A DNA stretch of 64,000 nucleotides, taken from assembly GCF_000359585.1 (NCBI RefSeq), contig NZ_APMH01000012.1:36446-100445 (forward strand), given 5' to 3'. Under the pieces are notes generated by a model that was given only the letters and a program-made list of their open reading frames with translations, had not been told where the DNA came from and searched no databases. Shown piece by piece: positions 37,481-45,960 of this stretch. The position numbers were made by a program, and so were the translations under genes. Every line of letters begins with the position of its first letter. Within the stretch, counting starts at the first letter, position 1. Origin of the DNA: Clostridium tyrobutyricum DSM 2637 = ATCC 25755 = JCM 11008. GTDB taxonomy: Bacteria > Bacillota > Clostridia > Clostridiales > Clostridiaceae.

Positions 37481-37513
37481 AAAAACCCGAAGCTTCCAAA
37501 GTTTCGGGTTTTT
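37481..37513 (-). terminator. Terminator of nitroreductase gene
   Basis: 11-bp stem AAAAACCCGAA/TTCGGGTTTTT with an 11-nt loop, 14 nt after the stop codon. Confidence 0.88.
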
Positions 37514-37526
37514 AAAAAATATGATA

Positions 37527-38045
37527 TTAAAAAGTTTCTTTTACTACAATCTCGTCCAGAGACTTGCGTTCAGTATCATGTCTGTTTGGGGAAGCAAGTT
37601 TGCAATCGGCATAACCTATACCTATAATGCTTACCGGAACTATATTCTCTGGTATATTGAACTCTTTTCTCAATATTTCAGGGTCAAAATGCTCAACCCA
37701 TATAGTTCCAAGTCCTAGTTCTACAGCCTGAAGTATTATATGCGTTGACACTATACTTCCATCTATATTCGACATATCTTTATTATCATATGGTCTTTTC
37801 CATGATTGTGTACAATCAGAAGTTACTATTATAACCAATGGAGCACTGTAAACATTTCCTGATTTTTTTATTTTGTCAAGATTTTTTTGTTCCTGTACAA
37901 CAATAAGCTTTTCAGGCTGTTTATTAGCAGCTGTAGGTGAAATTCTAGCTGCTTCCAGAATTTTCAGAAGTTTTTCATCTTCTACCTTTTTATTTTGATA
38001 TTTACGTACCGAACAACGTTTCTTTGCAAGTTCCAAAAAACTCAT
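37527..38045 (-). CDS. Nitroreductase-family flavoprotein
   Basis: 172 aa. FMN-binding start FLELAKKRCSVRKYQNKKV, SPTAANKQPEKLIVV near 37 and LGLGTIWVEHFDPEILRKEFNIPE near 110. Compact one-domain NAD(P)H:acceptor oxidoreductase; substrate unknown. ATG with AAAGGGGAG. Monocistronic. Confidence 0.9.
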   Translation of the reverse strand: MSFLELAKKRCSVRKYQNKKVEDEKLLKILEAARISPTAANKQPEKLIVVQEQKNLDKIKKSGNVYSAPLVIIVTSDCTQSWKRPYDNKDMSNIDGSIVSTHIILQAVELGLGTIWVEHFDPEILRKEFNIPENIVPVSIIGIGYADCKLASPNRHDTERKSLDEIVVKETF

Positions 38046-38067
38046 TATAAATTCACTCCCCTTTTAT

Positions 38068-38247
38068 CATTTACAATGTACAATTCACAGTTTACAATTT
38101 AGAGAGATTCCATTAAACTCGAAATATAAATTATACTCTAGTTATTATTATACCCAATTTTTAATCAATTCACAAAATCCAATTCACAATTTATTTATGA
38201 ACTAATTGTGAATCATGAATTGTTAACTGTAAATCGTTAACTACCTA
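38068..38247. repeat. Heptad repeat region H (two arrays)
   Basis: Left array 38068-38102 (CATTTAC, AATGTAC, AATTCAC, AGTTTAC, AATTTAG); about 60 nt without units; right array from 38166 with AATTCAC, AAAATCC, AATTCAC and inverted AATTGTG, AATCATG, AATTGTT, AACTGTA, AATCGTT. The right end runs to the stop codon of the ABC permease. Confidence 0.82.
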
Positions 38248-39543
38248 GTCGCATCTCAATGCATCTACCGGGTTTAATTTTGCCGCCCTTCTTGCTGGAA
38301 CTATTCCTGCTATTACACATATCAATATTGTAAATATAATTGTAAATGCAAGAACTGAAGCTCTTATGTCAACTATTTTCATTCCTGCTTCCATACCACC
38401 TATTTTATATGCTGCAACTACCTTGTTTACAATACCACCCAATATTAAAGCTATTGCAATACCTGCAATGCTTCCAATAAATCCAAGGCTTCCCGACTGC
38501 ACGGTGAACATTGTACGTATACTCTTTTTAGAAGCTCCCTGTGCCTTCATTATACCTATTGATTTTGTCTTCTCATATACTGACATGGTCATTGTATTTA
38601 CAACTCCTATGGATGCTACAATAAGCACTATTGCTCCTGCGGCAATTAAAATTGCCTTTATTATAGTGAACATCGTATTCATTCTATCCGCATAACCTGC
38701 CTGAGACTGTGTTTCATATCCCATTTTTTTAATTGCACTTTCCACTTTAGTTACATCTGACATGTTTTTGGCCTCAACATTTACAGTAGTATATCCCTTT
38801 TTGTTTATATAATCTGTTTCGGACATATAGTATTCTTGAATTCTTGCAGCTATTGAATCTGATGTAGTAATTACATTACTTCCATTATCATATAATTTAT
38901 TAACTACTCCAGCTATTTTAGCCTTTATTAAAAGTGGTTGTTTCTTTGGGGCACCTGGAATCTCAGGAAATGAAACAACTACATCTATTTCTTTTCCAAC
39001 AACACTTTTGTAATCTTTTATTCCTATCCTGTTTAGATAAGTCTGCCCAACAAGTACAGAGTCCATATTCTTCCGTGTCATTGTATCTCCGGCTATTATT
39101 GGTCTATATCCATATTTCTTAACCTTTTTTTTATCAGATTTAATCTCATTTTGCTTTGCGTCCATAAAAACATTGAATTTCAGATTATTTCCCTGGACAT
39201 TTACCTTTTTGCCTGTTCTGCTTCCCAATTTTACTTCTCCCACTTCAGTATCAATAGAAGCACTAACACCTGCTACTCCACTTACCTTTTTAAACTTATC
39301 AAGTATATCTTCAGCTATTATTTTATCTTTCCCTTTTGTAGTCTTTGGGATTACTTTAATTATTCTCATAGTATCCATCTGTTTTATCTGATCAGACCCT
39401 ATTTGTTGAATTCCCTGTCCAAGCCCAGCCATTAATATTACAAGCATTGCTCCTACTGCTATGCCGAATGACGTAAGAGCCGTACGAAGTTTTCTTTTAT
39501 TAAGATCACTAAATGCCATTTTTAAACAATCTGCCAACTTCAT
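38245..39543 (-). CDS. ABC transporter permease, MacB/FtsX type (second)
   Basis: About 432 aa. One N-terminal TM (LTSFGIAVGAMLVILMAGLG), a large extracytoplasmic MacB_PCD domain (about 45-290) and three C-terminal TMs in the FtsX domain (IIKAILIAAGAIVLIVASIG, TVQSGSLGFIGSIAGI, VLAFTIIFTILICVIAGIVP). Exporter or mechanotransmission permease. Start at MKLADCLKM; the ATG three codons upstream is too close to GAAGGGA. Last gene of the three-gene operon. Confidence 0.9.
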   Translation of the reverse strand: MKLADCLKMAFSDLNKRKLRTALTSFGIAVGAMLVILMAGLGQGIQQIGSDQIKQMDTMRIIKVIPKTTKGKDKIIAEDILDKFKKVSGVAGVSASIDTEVGEVKLGSRTGKKVNVQGNNLKFNVFMDAKQNEIKSDKKKVKKYGYRPIIAGDTMTRKNMDSVLVGQTYLNRIGIKDYKSVVGKEIDVVVSFPEIPGAPKKQPLLIKAKIAGVVNKLYDNGSNVITTSDSIAARIQEYYMSETDYINKKGYTTVNVEAKNMSDVTKVESAIKKMGYETQSQAGYADRMNTMFTIIKAILIAAGAIVLIVASIGVVNTMTMSVYEKTKSIGIMKAQGASKKSIRTMFTVQSGSLGFIGSIAGIAIALILGGIVNKVVAAYKIGGMEAGMKIVDIRASVLAFTIIFTILICVIAGIVPARRAAKLNPVDALRCD

Positions 39544-39559
39544 ATAAATCATTCCCTTC

Positions 39560-40882
39560 TTATGAATTTAAAGCTTGTATAGGATCCATCTTGGATGCTT
39601 TTCTTGATGGATATATCCCTGCAATTATAGAAATAACAATAGAAAATACCAGTGTACCAAACGCAAGCCAAAGTGGCATTGTAAAGTTTATAGTCTCAGT
39701 TATTTTCTTGCTTTCGAGAAATATCTTAAGTCCAAACTGGATTATATTTAAATTAACAATACTAAATACAAGCCCAAGTATTCCTCCAAAGAAACCAATT
39801 ATGGACGACTGAATAATATATATACTGTGTATGTCTTTTCTGGTTGCACCTATGGATTTCATGATTCCTATAGATCTGGTTCTCTCGTATATAACCATAA
39901 TCATGGTATTTACAATACCAACAGCTGCTACAAAAAGAACTATCAACCCGAGAACGGCAAGTATTATCTTTATTATCCTAAATGAGCTTTCTATTTTTTG
40001 AATTATATCCTGATAGCTTACATAAAGATATCCGGTTTTCCTTACTTCATTTCCTATATGTGAAATGTTGTCCGTATTACTACTATTTATGACAACAAAA
40101 TCATATCCCTCATTTTTTAAATAATCTTTCTGCATTGAATAATAACTTAAAATTTGTGATGTCATGTCCAAAGATGCTACTATTTTATTTTCCTTTTCAA
40201 ATTTATCGCCTATTATCCCAACTATCTTTCCTTTAACCCGAAGTGGTTTTAATACTATATTCTGATTTTCAGTCTTGCTTTCAGTAATATTTATATCTTT
40301 TCCAAGGGCACTTTTATAATCTTTTATCCCCATATTTACAAGATACTTTTTCCCTACAAGTACTGCATTTTTATCTGAACTCTTTAAGTTCCTTCCTGCA
40401 ATAATTGGAACAAGATTTTCATTATTATTGTTTTTTCTCACCGACTCAATATCTACATTGCTAAAATAGCTTGTATTATTATTCAATGCTGTTATATAAG
40501 TTTCACCTTTATTATGTTTATTTTCTATTTCCACATTATCTACATTAACTCCTACAAAGCCCTGGACAATTTCCGCTCCAGATATACTCCCAAATTTATC
40601 TATTGCCCTGTCATCTATCTTTTTGAACATCTCACTTTCATCAGTATCACCTCCAGTGTCGCTGTAAATATCAAAATACTTCATATTTGCTACCTGTACC
40701 TGTTTCAATGAAGAACTTTTTTCAACTTCCCCCAGAATCAGTTTTTCACCGGAAGTACCCAGGCTTACCAGAGTAACTATCAGCATAGTACCTACTGCCA
40801 CTGCAAGAGCTGTTAAAAATGTTCTTCCCTTTCTCTTTCCAAGATCCCTTGAGGCAATTTTCAATCCGTCTTTAAATTTCAT
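39560..40882 (-). CDS. ABC transporter permease, MacB/FtsX type (first)
   Basis: About 440 aa, paralogous in layout to the next gene: MKFKDGLKIASRDLGKRKGRT, one TM, MacB_PCD domain, three C-terminal TMs, ending SIIAGIYPSRKASKMDPIQAL. Start at MKFKDG with AGGAGGT 8 nt upstream, overlapping the ATPase gene by 11 nt (translational coupling). Confidence 0.9.
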   Translation of the reverse strand: MKFKDGLKIASRDLGKRKGRTFLTALAVAVGTMLIVTLVSLGTSGEKLILGEVEKSSSLKQVQVANMKYFDIYSDTGGDTDESEMFKKIDDRAIDKFGSISGAEIVQGFVGVNVDNVEIENKHNKGETYITALNNNTSYFSNVDIESVRKNNNNENLVPIIAGRNLKSSDKNAVLVGKKYLVNMGIKDYKSALGKDINITESKTENQNIVLKPLRVKGKIVGIIGDKFEKENKIVASLDMTSQILSYYSMQKDYLKNEGYDFVVINSSNTDNISHIGNEVRKTGYLYVSYQDIIQKIESSFRIIKIILAVLGLIVLFVAAVGIVNTMIMVIYERTRSIGIMKSIGATRKDIHSIYIIQSSIIGFFGGILGLVFSIVNLNIIQFGLKIFLESKKITETINFTMPLWLAFGTLVFSIVISIIAGIYPSRKASKMDPIQALNS

Positions 40883-41552
40883 CCCTGGATACCTCCTGTA
40901 CCTGGCCATCTCTTATTTTTATCATTCTCTTGGCCTTTTTAGCTTCTTCCATATTATGCGTTACCATAATTATGGTATATCCTTTTTCGTTAAGATCACT
41001 TAAAAGATTCATTATGAGTTCGCCATTTTTAGAATCCAGATTTCCCGTAGGCTCATCTGCAAAAATTATACTGGGCTCATTTACAAGTGCCCTGGCAATG
41101 CTCACTCTCTGCCTCTGCCCACCTGACATTTCATTTGGTTTATGCTTTATTTTATCCTGAAGCCCTACTATTTCCAGAGCTCTGTTTGCTTTTAATTTTC
41201 TTTCCCTGTTTCCTGTTCCTGCAAATATCAAAGGCATCATTACATTTTCAAGAGCAGTTTGGGTGTTTTCCAGATTAAAAGATTGAAAAACAAATCCTAT
41301 AGTCTGATTTCTATATTTAGACATATCCTTGTCCTTTAATTTACTTATATCTTTTCCGTTAACCACAATACTTCCTGAAGTCGGTGTATCCAATCCACCA
41401 ACAAGGTGCATGAGAGTAGATTTTCCTGATCCAGAGGGTCCTACTATTGCCACAAATTCACCATCTTTTATTGTAAGATTTACATTGTCAAGTGCCGTAA
41501 CTTGTTCTTTACCCATTGTATAGATTTTTGAAACGCCTTTTACTTCTATCAT
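40872..41552 (-). CDS. ABC transporter ATP-binding protein (MacB/LolD type)
   Basis: 226 aa. Walker A GPSGSGKST, Q-loop FVFQSFNL, signature MSGGQRQRVSIARAL, Walker B SIIFADEPTGNLD, H-loop MVTHN. Energises the two FtsX-type permeases encoded downstream; such systems export peptides, lipids or drugs. Promoter is covered by the palindrome next to it. ATG with TGGAGGT. Confidence 0.95.
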   Translation of the reverse strand: MIEVKGVSKIYTMGKEQVTALDNVNLTIKDGEFVAIVGPSGSGKSTLMHLVGGLDTPTSGSIVVNGKDISKLKDKDMSKYRNQTIGFVFQSFNLENTQTALENVMMPLIFAGTGNRERKLKANRALEIVGLQDKIKHKPNEMSGGQRQRVSIARALVNEPSIIFADEPTGNLDSKNGELIMNLLSDLNEKGYTIIMVTHNMEEAKKAKRMIKIRDGQVQEVSRDEI

Positions 41553-41576
41553 CTCTTTACCTCCATATTTTTATAA

Positions 41577-41625
41577 TAGTCTAGTGAACTATTAATATAG
41601 TACACTAGACTATAGTTGTTGTCAA
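41577..41625 (-). promoter_or_regulatory. Promoter with 36-bp operator-like palindrome
   Basis: Minus-strand TTGACA (41620-41625), 17 bp, TACTAT (41597-41602). Over the -10 lies a near-perfect 36-bp palindrome (41577-41612) with half-site TAGTCTAGTG-N-ACTAT; the halves differ at one inner base and the two central ones. The divergent MntR-like gene begins about 85 bp away. Confidence 0.85.
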
Positions 41626-41695
41626 TGTATTTAACATATAAAAATAAATGGAAACATATACTTTACTACCATTTATAGTTAGAGTAGGTGTTTTT

Positions 41696-42166
41696 ATGAA
41701 TGAAAATAAATTCTTCACTTTTAGTGAGTATATGAAAAAAGATGATAATGTTTTAACCGCCTCTATGGAGGACTATATGGAGATGATATACAGATTATCA
41801 ATGGAATCCCACTTTACAAGGGTAAATGAATTATCAGAGGCTCTAAATGTTCAGCCTCCTTCAGTTACTAAAATGATACAGAAGCTATCCAAATTAAAAC
41901 TTTTAAAATATGAAAAATATGGAGTTATAATACTTGAAGACAGAGGAATAAAAATAGCAAGGAAATTAATAGATAGACATAATACTATAGCAAAAATTTT
42001 AAAAATACTAGGTGTGAATGAAAATAATATACTGGAAGAAACTGAAAAGATGGAACATACTATAGATGAACAGACTATACAATGTTTCAACAATTTTATA
42101 AATTTTGTAGATGACAATCCCGATATATATTTAAAATTTAAAAATCAAATATCAAAAAATAAATAG
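41696..42166 (+). CDS. MntR/DtxR-family metal-dependent transcriptional regulator
   Basis: 156 aa. Winged-helix domain SMEDYMEMIYRL...VNELSEALNVQPPSVTKMIQKL then a dimerisation domain; no SH3 domain, as in MntR. All six metal ligands of Bacillus MntR align with a constant offset of 18: Asp26, Glu29, His95, Glu117, Glu120, His121. So it probably senses Mn2+ or a similar ion. Start at MNENKFF with TAGGTG 6 nt upstream; the longer reading has no site. Divergent from a MacB-type exporter, an unusual partner for MntR; it probably binds the palindrome between them. Confidence 0.88.
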   Translation: MNENKFFTFSEYMKKDDNVLTASMEDYMEMIYRLSMESHFTRVNELSEALNVQPPSVTKMIQKLSKLKLLKYEKYGVIILEDRGIKIARKLIDRHNTIAKILKILGVNENNILEETEKMEHTIDEQTIQCFNNFINFVDDNPDIYLKFKNQISKNK

Positions 42167-42227
42167 TCAAAATATGATATAATTAATAAACAATATATAA
42201 TTAAAGATAATATTTTGAGGTGAAAAC

Positions 42228-43040
42228 ATGCACAAAAAATTAGATACACTAAAGGAAAATATCAAGAAATTACAGAGTGTTGCCATTGCATTTTCAGGTG
42301 GTGTTGACAGTACTTTTCTTTTGAAAGTTGCACATGATGTTTTAGGTGACAATGTAATTGCAATAACTGCAACTTCTTCCACCTATCCAAAACGAGAACT
42401 TGATGAAGCAAGGAAATACGCCAAGTCCATGGGAGTGAAACATATAATCATAGAATCAGAAGAACTGGATATTGAGGGATATGCTAAAAATCCAGTTAAC
42501 AGATGCTATTATTGTAAAAAGGAATTATTTTCTAAACTTAGGAATATAGCAAAAGAAAACGATATTAATTATGTACTTGATGGTTCAAATCTTGACGATA
42601 CAGGAGATTACAGACCTGGAATGGAAGCTGCAAAAGAACTTGGCATTGTAAGTCCTTTAAAAGAAGCAAAGCTTACCAAAGATGATATTAGAACATTTTC
42701 CAGGGAAATGAATCTTCCAACATGGAACAAGCCATCATTTGCCTGCTTATCTTCAAGATTTCCCTACGGAAACAAAATAACAAGCAAAAAACTTAAAATG
42801 GTAGAAGATGCAGAACAATTTCTACTGGATTTAGGTTTTAGGCAGGTTAGGGTAAGATGTCATGATACAATTGCAAGAATTGAAGTGGCTCCAGAGGAAA
42901 GATCTAAATTCTTTGATTTAAGTCTTATGGACAAGGTAGGAAACAAATTTAGGGAATTAGGTTTTACTTATGTAACTTTGGATATTCTAGGTTATAAAAC
43001 AGGAAGCATGAATGCAGTACTTAAATCAATGCACAATTGA
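42228..43040 (+). CDS. larE: ATP-dependent sacrificial sulfur transferase LarE
   Basis: 270 aa. LarE inserts sulfur into the nickel-pincer cofactor of lactate racemase. PP-loop SGGVDSTFL (23-31), NRCYYCKKELF with Cys93 and Cys96, and PSFACLSSRFPYG with Cys173, which aligns with the sacrificial Cys of the Lactobacillus enzyme. The three-Cys pattern matches the [4Fe-4S]-type LarE described for Thermotoga, which would transfer sulfur catalytically. No larA, larB or larC adjoins. ATG with TGAGGTG. The last codons (MHN) and stop lie in repeat units. Confidence 0.92.
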   Translation: MHKKLDTLKENIKKLQSVAIAFSGGVDSTFLLKVAHDVLGDNVIAITATSSTYPKRELDEARKYAKSMGVKHIIIESEELDIEGYAKNPVNRCYYCKKELFSKLRNIAKENDINYVLDGSNLDDTGDYRPGMEAAKELGIVSPLKEAKLTKDDIRTFSREMNLPTWNKPSFACLSSRFPYGNKITSKKLKMVEDAEQFLLDLGFRQVRVRCHDTIARIEVAPEERSKFFDLSLMDKVGNKFRELGFTYVTLDILGYKTGSMNAVLKSMHN

Positions 43041-43061
43041 CAATGCACAATTCACAATTGG
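43030..43061. repeat. Heptad repeat array I
   Basis: AATGCAC, AATTGAC, AATGCAC, AATTCAC, then AATTGGA. Overlaps the larE stop codon (TGA inside the second unit). Confidence 0.82.
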
Positions 43062-43103
43062 AATGATACTCGGTGGATATACTATCTGCCGGGTATTATT
43101 TTA
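43062..43103 (+). terminator. larE terminator
   Basis: Stem AATGATACTCGG/CCGGGTATTATT (10 of 12 pairs) followed by TTATTT. Begins at the edge of repeat array I. Confidence 0.78.
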
Positions 43104-43247
43104 TTTCATATAAATATAATATTACTTTATTGGATTATTATAGTACTACCCCCAGCCATTTAATATGGATATGAATTCCTCGTATTGTTAAAATGTGAAC
43201 TATAGACAAGCCTAAATTACCAAAGATAGAATACGGGGGATATTATA

Positions 43248-44018
43248 ATGAATTTCAAAAAAGTTAGAACTATATTATTTGCAGCAACCCTTTCTACAAT
43301 GTGTGTTACCCAAGTACATGCCGCTAGTTATAAAGTAAAATCAGGTGATTCTCTATTTAAAATAGGTACACTATTTAAAAATAGTGTAGACTCCCTAGTT
43401 AAAAGCAATAATCTTAAATCTACTGAAATATATCCAAATCAAGTATTAAAGGTGGATTCCAAAATTTATACTGTACAAGCTTCTGACAGTCTCTATCTAA
43501 TATCTAAAAAATACAACGTATCTGTAGATACATTAAAAGCAGCAAATAGCAGTGTAGGCAATTATATTTATCCCGGTCAGGTGTTAAATATACCGTCAGG
43601 ACATATCTTTAATAGTACAAGCTATTTAAATTCATCCCAACCTGTAGTTCCATATAGTTCAAGTGATCTTGACCTACTGGCAAGACTGGTTAATGCAGAG
43701 GCTCAGAGTGAACCATACACAGCCAAAGTAGGTGTGGCAGCAGTTGTTATAAACAGAATACATAATTCGAATTTTCCATCCACAATAAAGGATATAATAT
43801 ATCAAAAATCTGATAAATACTATCAATTCACTCCTGTAGAAAATGGATGGATAAATAAAGCAGCTTCAGAAGATTCCAAAAAAGCTGCCTATGAAGCACT
43901 TCATGGTTCGGATCCAACAAAAGGTGCCATATATTATTTTGATGACAGTACTACAAACAAATGGCTGTGGTCAAGAAAAATAGCTTTGAAATCTGGGAAA
44001 ATGGTATTTACATACTAA
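43248..44018 (+). CDS. Secreted LysM / SleB-type cell wall hydrolase
   Basis: 256 aa. Signal peptide cleaved near VHAAS, two LysM repeats (YKVKSGDSLFKIGTLF and YTVQASDSLYLISKKY), a Ser/Pro linker and a C-terminal Hydrolase_2 (SleB/CwlJ) domain: LARLVNAEAQSEPYTAKVG with the catalytic Glu, and NKWLWSRK near the end. Cortex- or wall-lytic transglycosylase-type enzyme, likely in sporulation or germination. ATG preceded by GGGGGA. Confidence 0.93.
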   Translation: MNFKKVRTILFAATLSTMCVTQVHAASYKVKSGDSLFKIGTLFKNSVDSLVKSNNLKSTEIYPNQVLKVDSKIYTVQASDSLYLISKKYNVSVDTLKAANSSVGNYIYPGQVLNIPSGHIFNSTSYLNSSQPVVPYSSSDLDLLARLVNAEAQSEPYTAKVGVAAVVINRIHNSNFPSTIKDIIYQKSDKYYQFTPVENGWINKAASEDSKKAAYEALHGSDPTKGAIYYFDDSTTNKWLWSRKIALKSGKMVFTY

Positions 44019-44032
44019 TACAATGAAGAAAG

Positions 44033-44076
44033 CTGTGTTCCATAGTGAATAATTCATTATGGAATATAGTTTTTTA
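44033..44076 (+). terminator. Terminator of the LysM/SleB gene
   Basis: Imperfect stem TTCCATAGTGAAT/ATTCATTATGGAA followed by ATATAGTTTTTTATT. Confidence 0.85.
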
Positions 44077-44382
44077 TTAAAATGTATTTACAAACTGATG
44101 ATAATTATTGATTATAACTTCTGCAGCACCCATTCCCATTGCAAAAAATAAAAGAATAATTATAAGAATTATTGCTGCTATATCATATTTCATTTTTTCT
44201 TTACTATTTACCACATATGAGACGATAATCTCTATTCCAAGAAGTATAAATATAATTGGCCAAAGTGACATTATTATAGAATATTTAATGCCTGGAAATA
44301 CCAAATGGGACAAAAACAATATTCCATAAATGACAAGTACTATTCCTGCAGTAAGAGTACCAACTGTACGTCCTTTAATCAT
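44077..44382 (-). CDS. Small membrane protein of ECF operon
   Basis: 101 aa, three membrane segments (VGTLTAGIVLVIYGILFLSH, YSIIMSLWPIIFILLGIEII, IAAIILIIILLFFAMGMG). Resembles the N-terminal membrane part of LiaF/LiaI-like envelope proteins; no firm family. Last gene of the sigma/anti-sigma operon; overlaps the preceding gene by 8 nt. ATG with GGGAGG. Confidence 0.75.
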   Translation of the reverse strand: MIKGRTVGTLTAGIVLVIYGILFLSHLVFPGIKYSIIMSLWPIIFILLGIEIIVSYVVNSKEKMKYDIAAIILIIILLFFAMGMGAAEVIINNYHQFVNTF

Positions 44383-44899
44383 TCATCTTATCCTCCCTTT
44401 TCTTACCTGCAATAAGCTTAATACCTACAATTATTATTATGACACCTATAATTATCTGAGGAGCAATTTGTGCCAAATTATTTATAATATTATATATTTT
44501 ACTGTCAATATATCCATATAGCATATTGCTAACATTATTCCATATTAAATATATTCCAAGAAGTATAACCAATATTCCTATAACCAATCTTCTCTTTTTA
44601 AACATGTCTTTATCAAATTTTGTAAAGTTGTCAATTGAGAAAAGGTATTTGTCCTCCAATTTTTGAAATTCCTCATCTGGCATATATCTCTTGTTTATAC
44701 AATCAAAGAAAGAATAAAACCATATAAGGGGCAAAACAAATAGAAGCGGACCTATTTTAAGCCATGTTGATAGAAATATTATAAAAAAGAATGCTGACAT
44801 AAATGATATTCCCATCTTCATAAATCCCATAAACATATGACCTGCTCCAGGTAAAAATGAAAATATGATCGTTGCAAATTTACTTTTCTTTGTTTTCAC
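44375..44899 (-). CDS. Multi-pass membrane protein of ECF operon
   Basis: 174 aa. N-terminal FSFLPGAGHMFMGFMKMG resembles TM2-type motifs; about five membrane segments and a charged loop (residues 68-102). GTG start with GGAGG 10 nt upstream, inside the end of the anti-sigma gene (20-nt overlap). Probably an effector or sensor in the sigma-factor response. Confidence 0.78.
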   Translation of the reverse strand: MKTKKSKFATIIFSFLPGAGHMFMGFMKMGISFMSAFFFIIFLSTWLKIGPLLFVLPLIWFYSFFDCINKRYMPDEEFQKLEDKYLFSIDNFTKFDKDMFKKRRLVIGILVILLGIYLIWNNVSNMLYGYIDSKIYNIINNLAQIAPQIIIGVIIIIVGIKLIAGKKREDKMND

Positions 44900-45338
44900 T
44901 ATTAAAAACCTCCATACTAATTATTTTTTGTGAAAAATCATCTAGACTTTTATTTATTGAGTTTACAATACTTAAATTAGGTGAAACTATATCAACTGTT
45001 TTTACTTTTGTATTTGCAATAACATTCAGTGTATTGGAGAACACAAAGACAAGAGCTATACATGCAGCAATTGAAACTCTGATTGAGTATAAGACAAACT
45101 GAATGTTGACTTTTTTCTTGTCTGATATCCTGTTTTTTACTTCCTCTTCAAAACCAAGAGGAGCTTCCGCAAGTTCGGTATCGGTAAAACTATCGGCCAT
45201 TGCATCTGCACATTTTTCACATTGGGAAACATGTTCTGATATTTTTATCAGTTCAGTATCCTGCAAATTTCCTTTTTTAAATTCTTCCAGTGCATTTTTA
45301 GTCAAGTGACCATTTTCATCAAACAATACAATTCTCAC
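44880..45338 (-). CDS. Anti-sigma factor with zinc-finger (zf-HC2)
   Basis: 152 aa. Zinc-binding anti-sigma motif HVSQCEKC (His-X3-Cys-X2-Cys) near residue 35, one membrane span about residues 88-108 (IRVSIAACIALVFVFSNTLN), extracytoplasmic tail about 40 aa. Holds the ECF sigma factor inactive until an envelope signal. GTG start overlaps the sigma stop (GTGA). Confidence 0.9.
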   Translation of the reverse strand: MRIVLFDENGHLTKNALEEFKKGNLQDTELIKISEHVSQCEKCADAMADSFTDTELAEAPLGFEEEVKNRISDKKKVNIQFVLYSIRVSIAACIALVFVFSNTLNVIANTKVKTVDIVSPNLSIVNSINKSLDDFSQKIISMEVFNSENKEK

Positions 45339-45850
45339 TTAAATTCCTCCTCCCATAAAGCTTTGAGCAATTTTTTGGATCTATACAACTGTGTTTGCAG
45401 TGTCTTTAATTTTCGTCCTGTACTTTTAGCCATATCGGACAGTTTAATATCTTTATAAAAATAGTTTATAGCTACAGTTTTATAGGGCTCTTTTAATTTT
45501 TGAAATAAATTATATATTCTCTCTTTGTCATGCTTTTGTAAAACTATGTCCTCTGTAGAACTATCCCTGCTCTCCAACAATTGACATTCTTCATGTGACA
45601 ATCTTTCTGTTTTTCTTGCATGACTTTTTATATAGTCTTTGCATTTGTTAACTGCAATTGTGGTAATCCATGCTTTGAAATTTTTCCCATCAAATTTTTT
45701 ATAATTTTTATATGCAGCTAAGAATGTCTGTTGTGCCAAATCTTCAGATTCAAAATAATTTTTGGTAAATGACATACAAATAGTAATGATTAATCGTTCA
45801 TATTGTTTTATGTAATTTGTAAACTGCTGTTGTTGAATAACCACCACCAC
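45335..45850 (-). CDS. ECF RNA polymerase sigma factor
   Basis: 171 aa. Region 2 with SEDLAQQTFLAAYKNYKKFDG and FKAWITTIAVNKCKDYIK; region 4 with LKEPYKTVAINYFYKDIKLSDMAKSTGRKLKTLQTQLYRSK. First gene of a four-gene operon in which every junction overlaps. The start is one of three consecutive GTG codons after AAAGG; 45844 is as likely as 45850. Confidence 0.92.
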   Translation of the reverse strand: MVVVIQQQQFTNYIKQYERLIITICMSFTKNYFESEDLAQQTFLAAYKNYKKFDGKNFKAWITTIAVNKCKDYIKSHARKTERLSHEECQLLESRDSSTEDIVLQKHDKERIYNLFQKLKEPYKTVAINYFYKDIKLSDMAKSTGRKLKTLQTQLYRSKKLLKALWEEEFK

Positions 45851-45910
45851 CTTTTTGTCTCTACATATAATATAACGATTGAGGTATTAAAAATACTTCA
45901 TTTAAATATA

Positions 45911-45941
45911 AAAAAATAGTACCCTTAAAATGAGTACTATT
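45911..45941 (-). terminator. Aminotransferase terminator
   Basis: 9-bp stem AAATAGTAC/GTACTATTT; on the minus strand seven U follow. Confidence 0.85.
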
Positions 45942-45960
45942 TCTAATTGCAGTTATTTTG

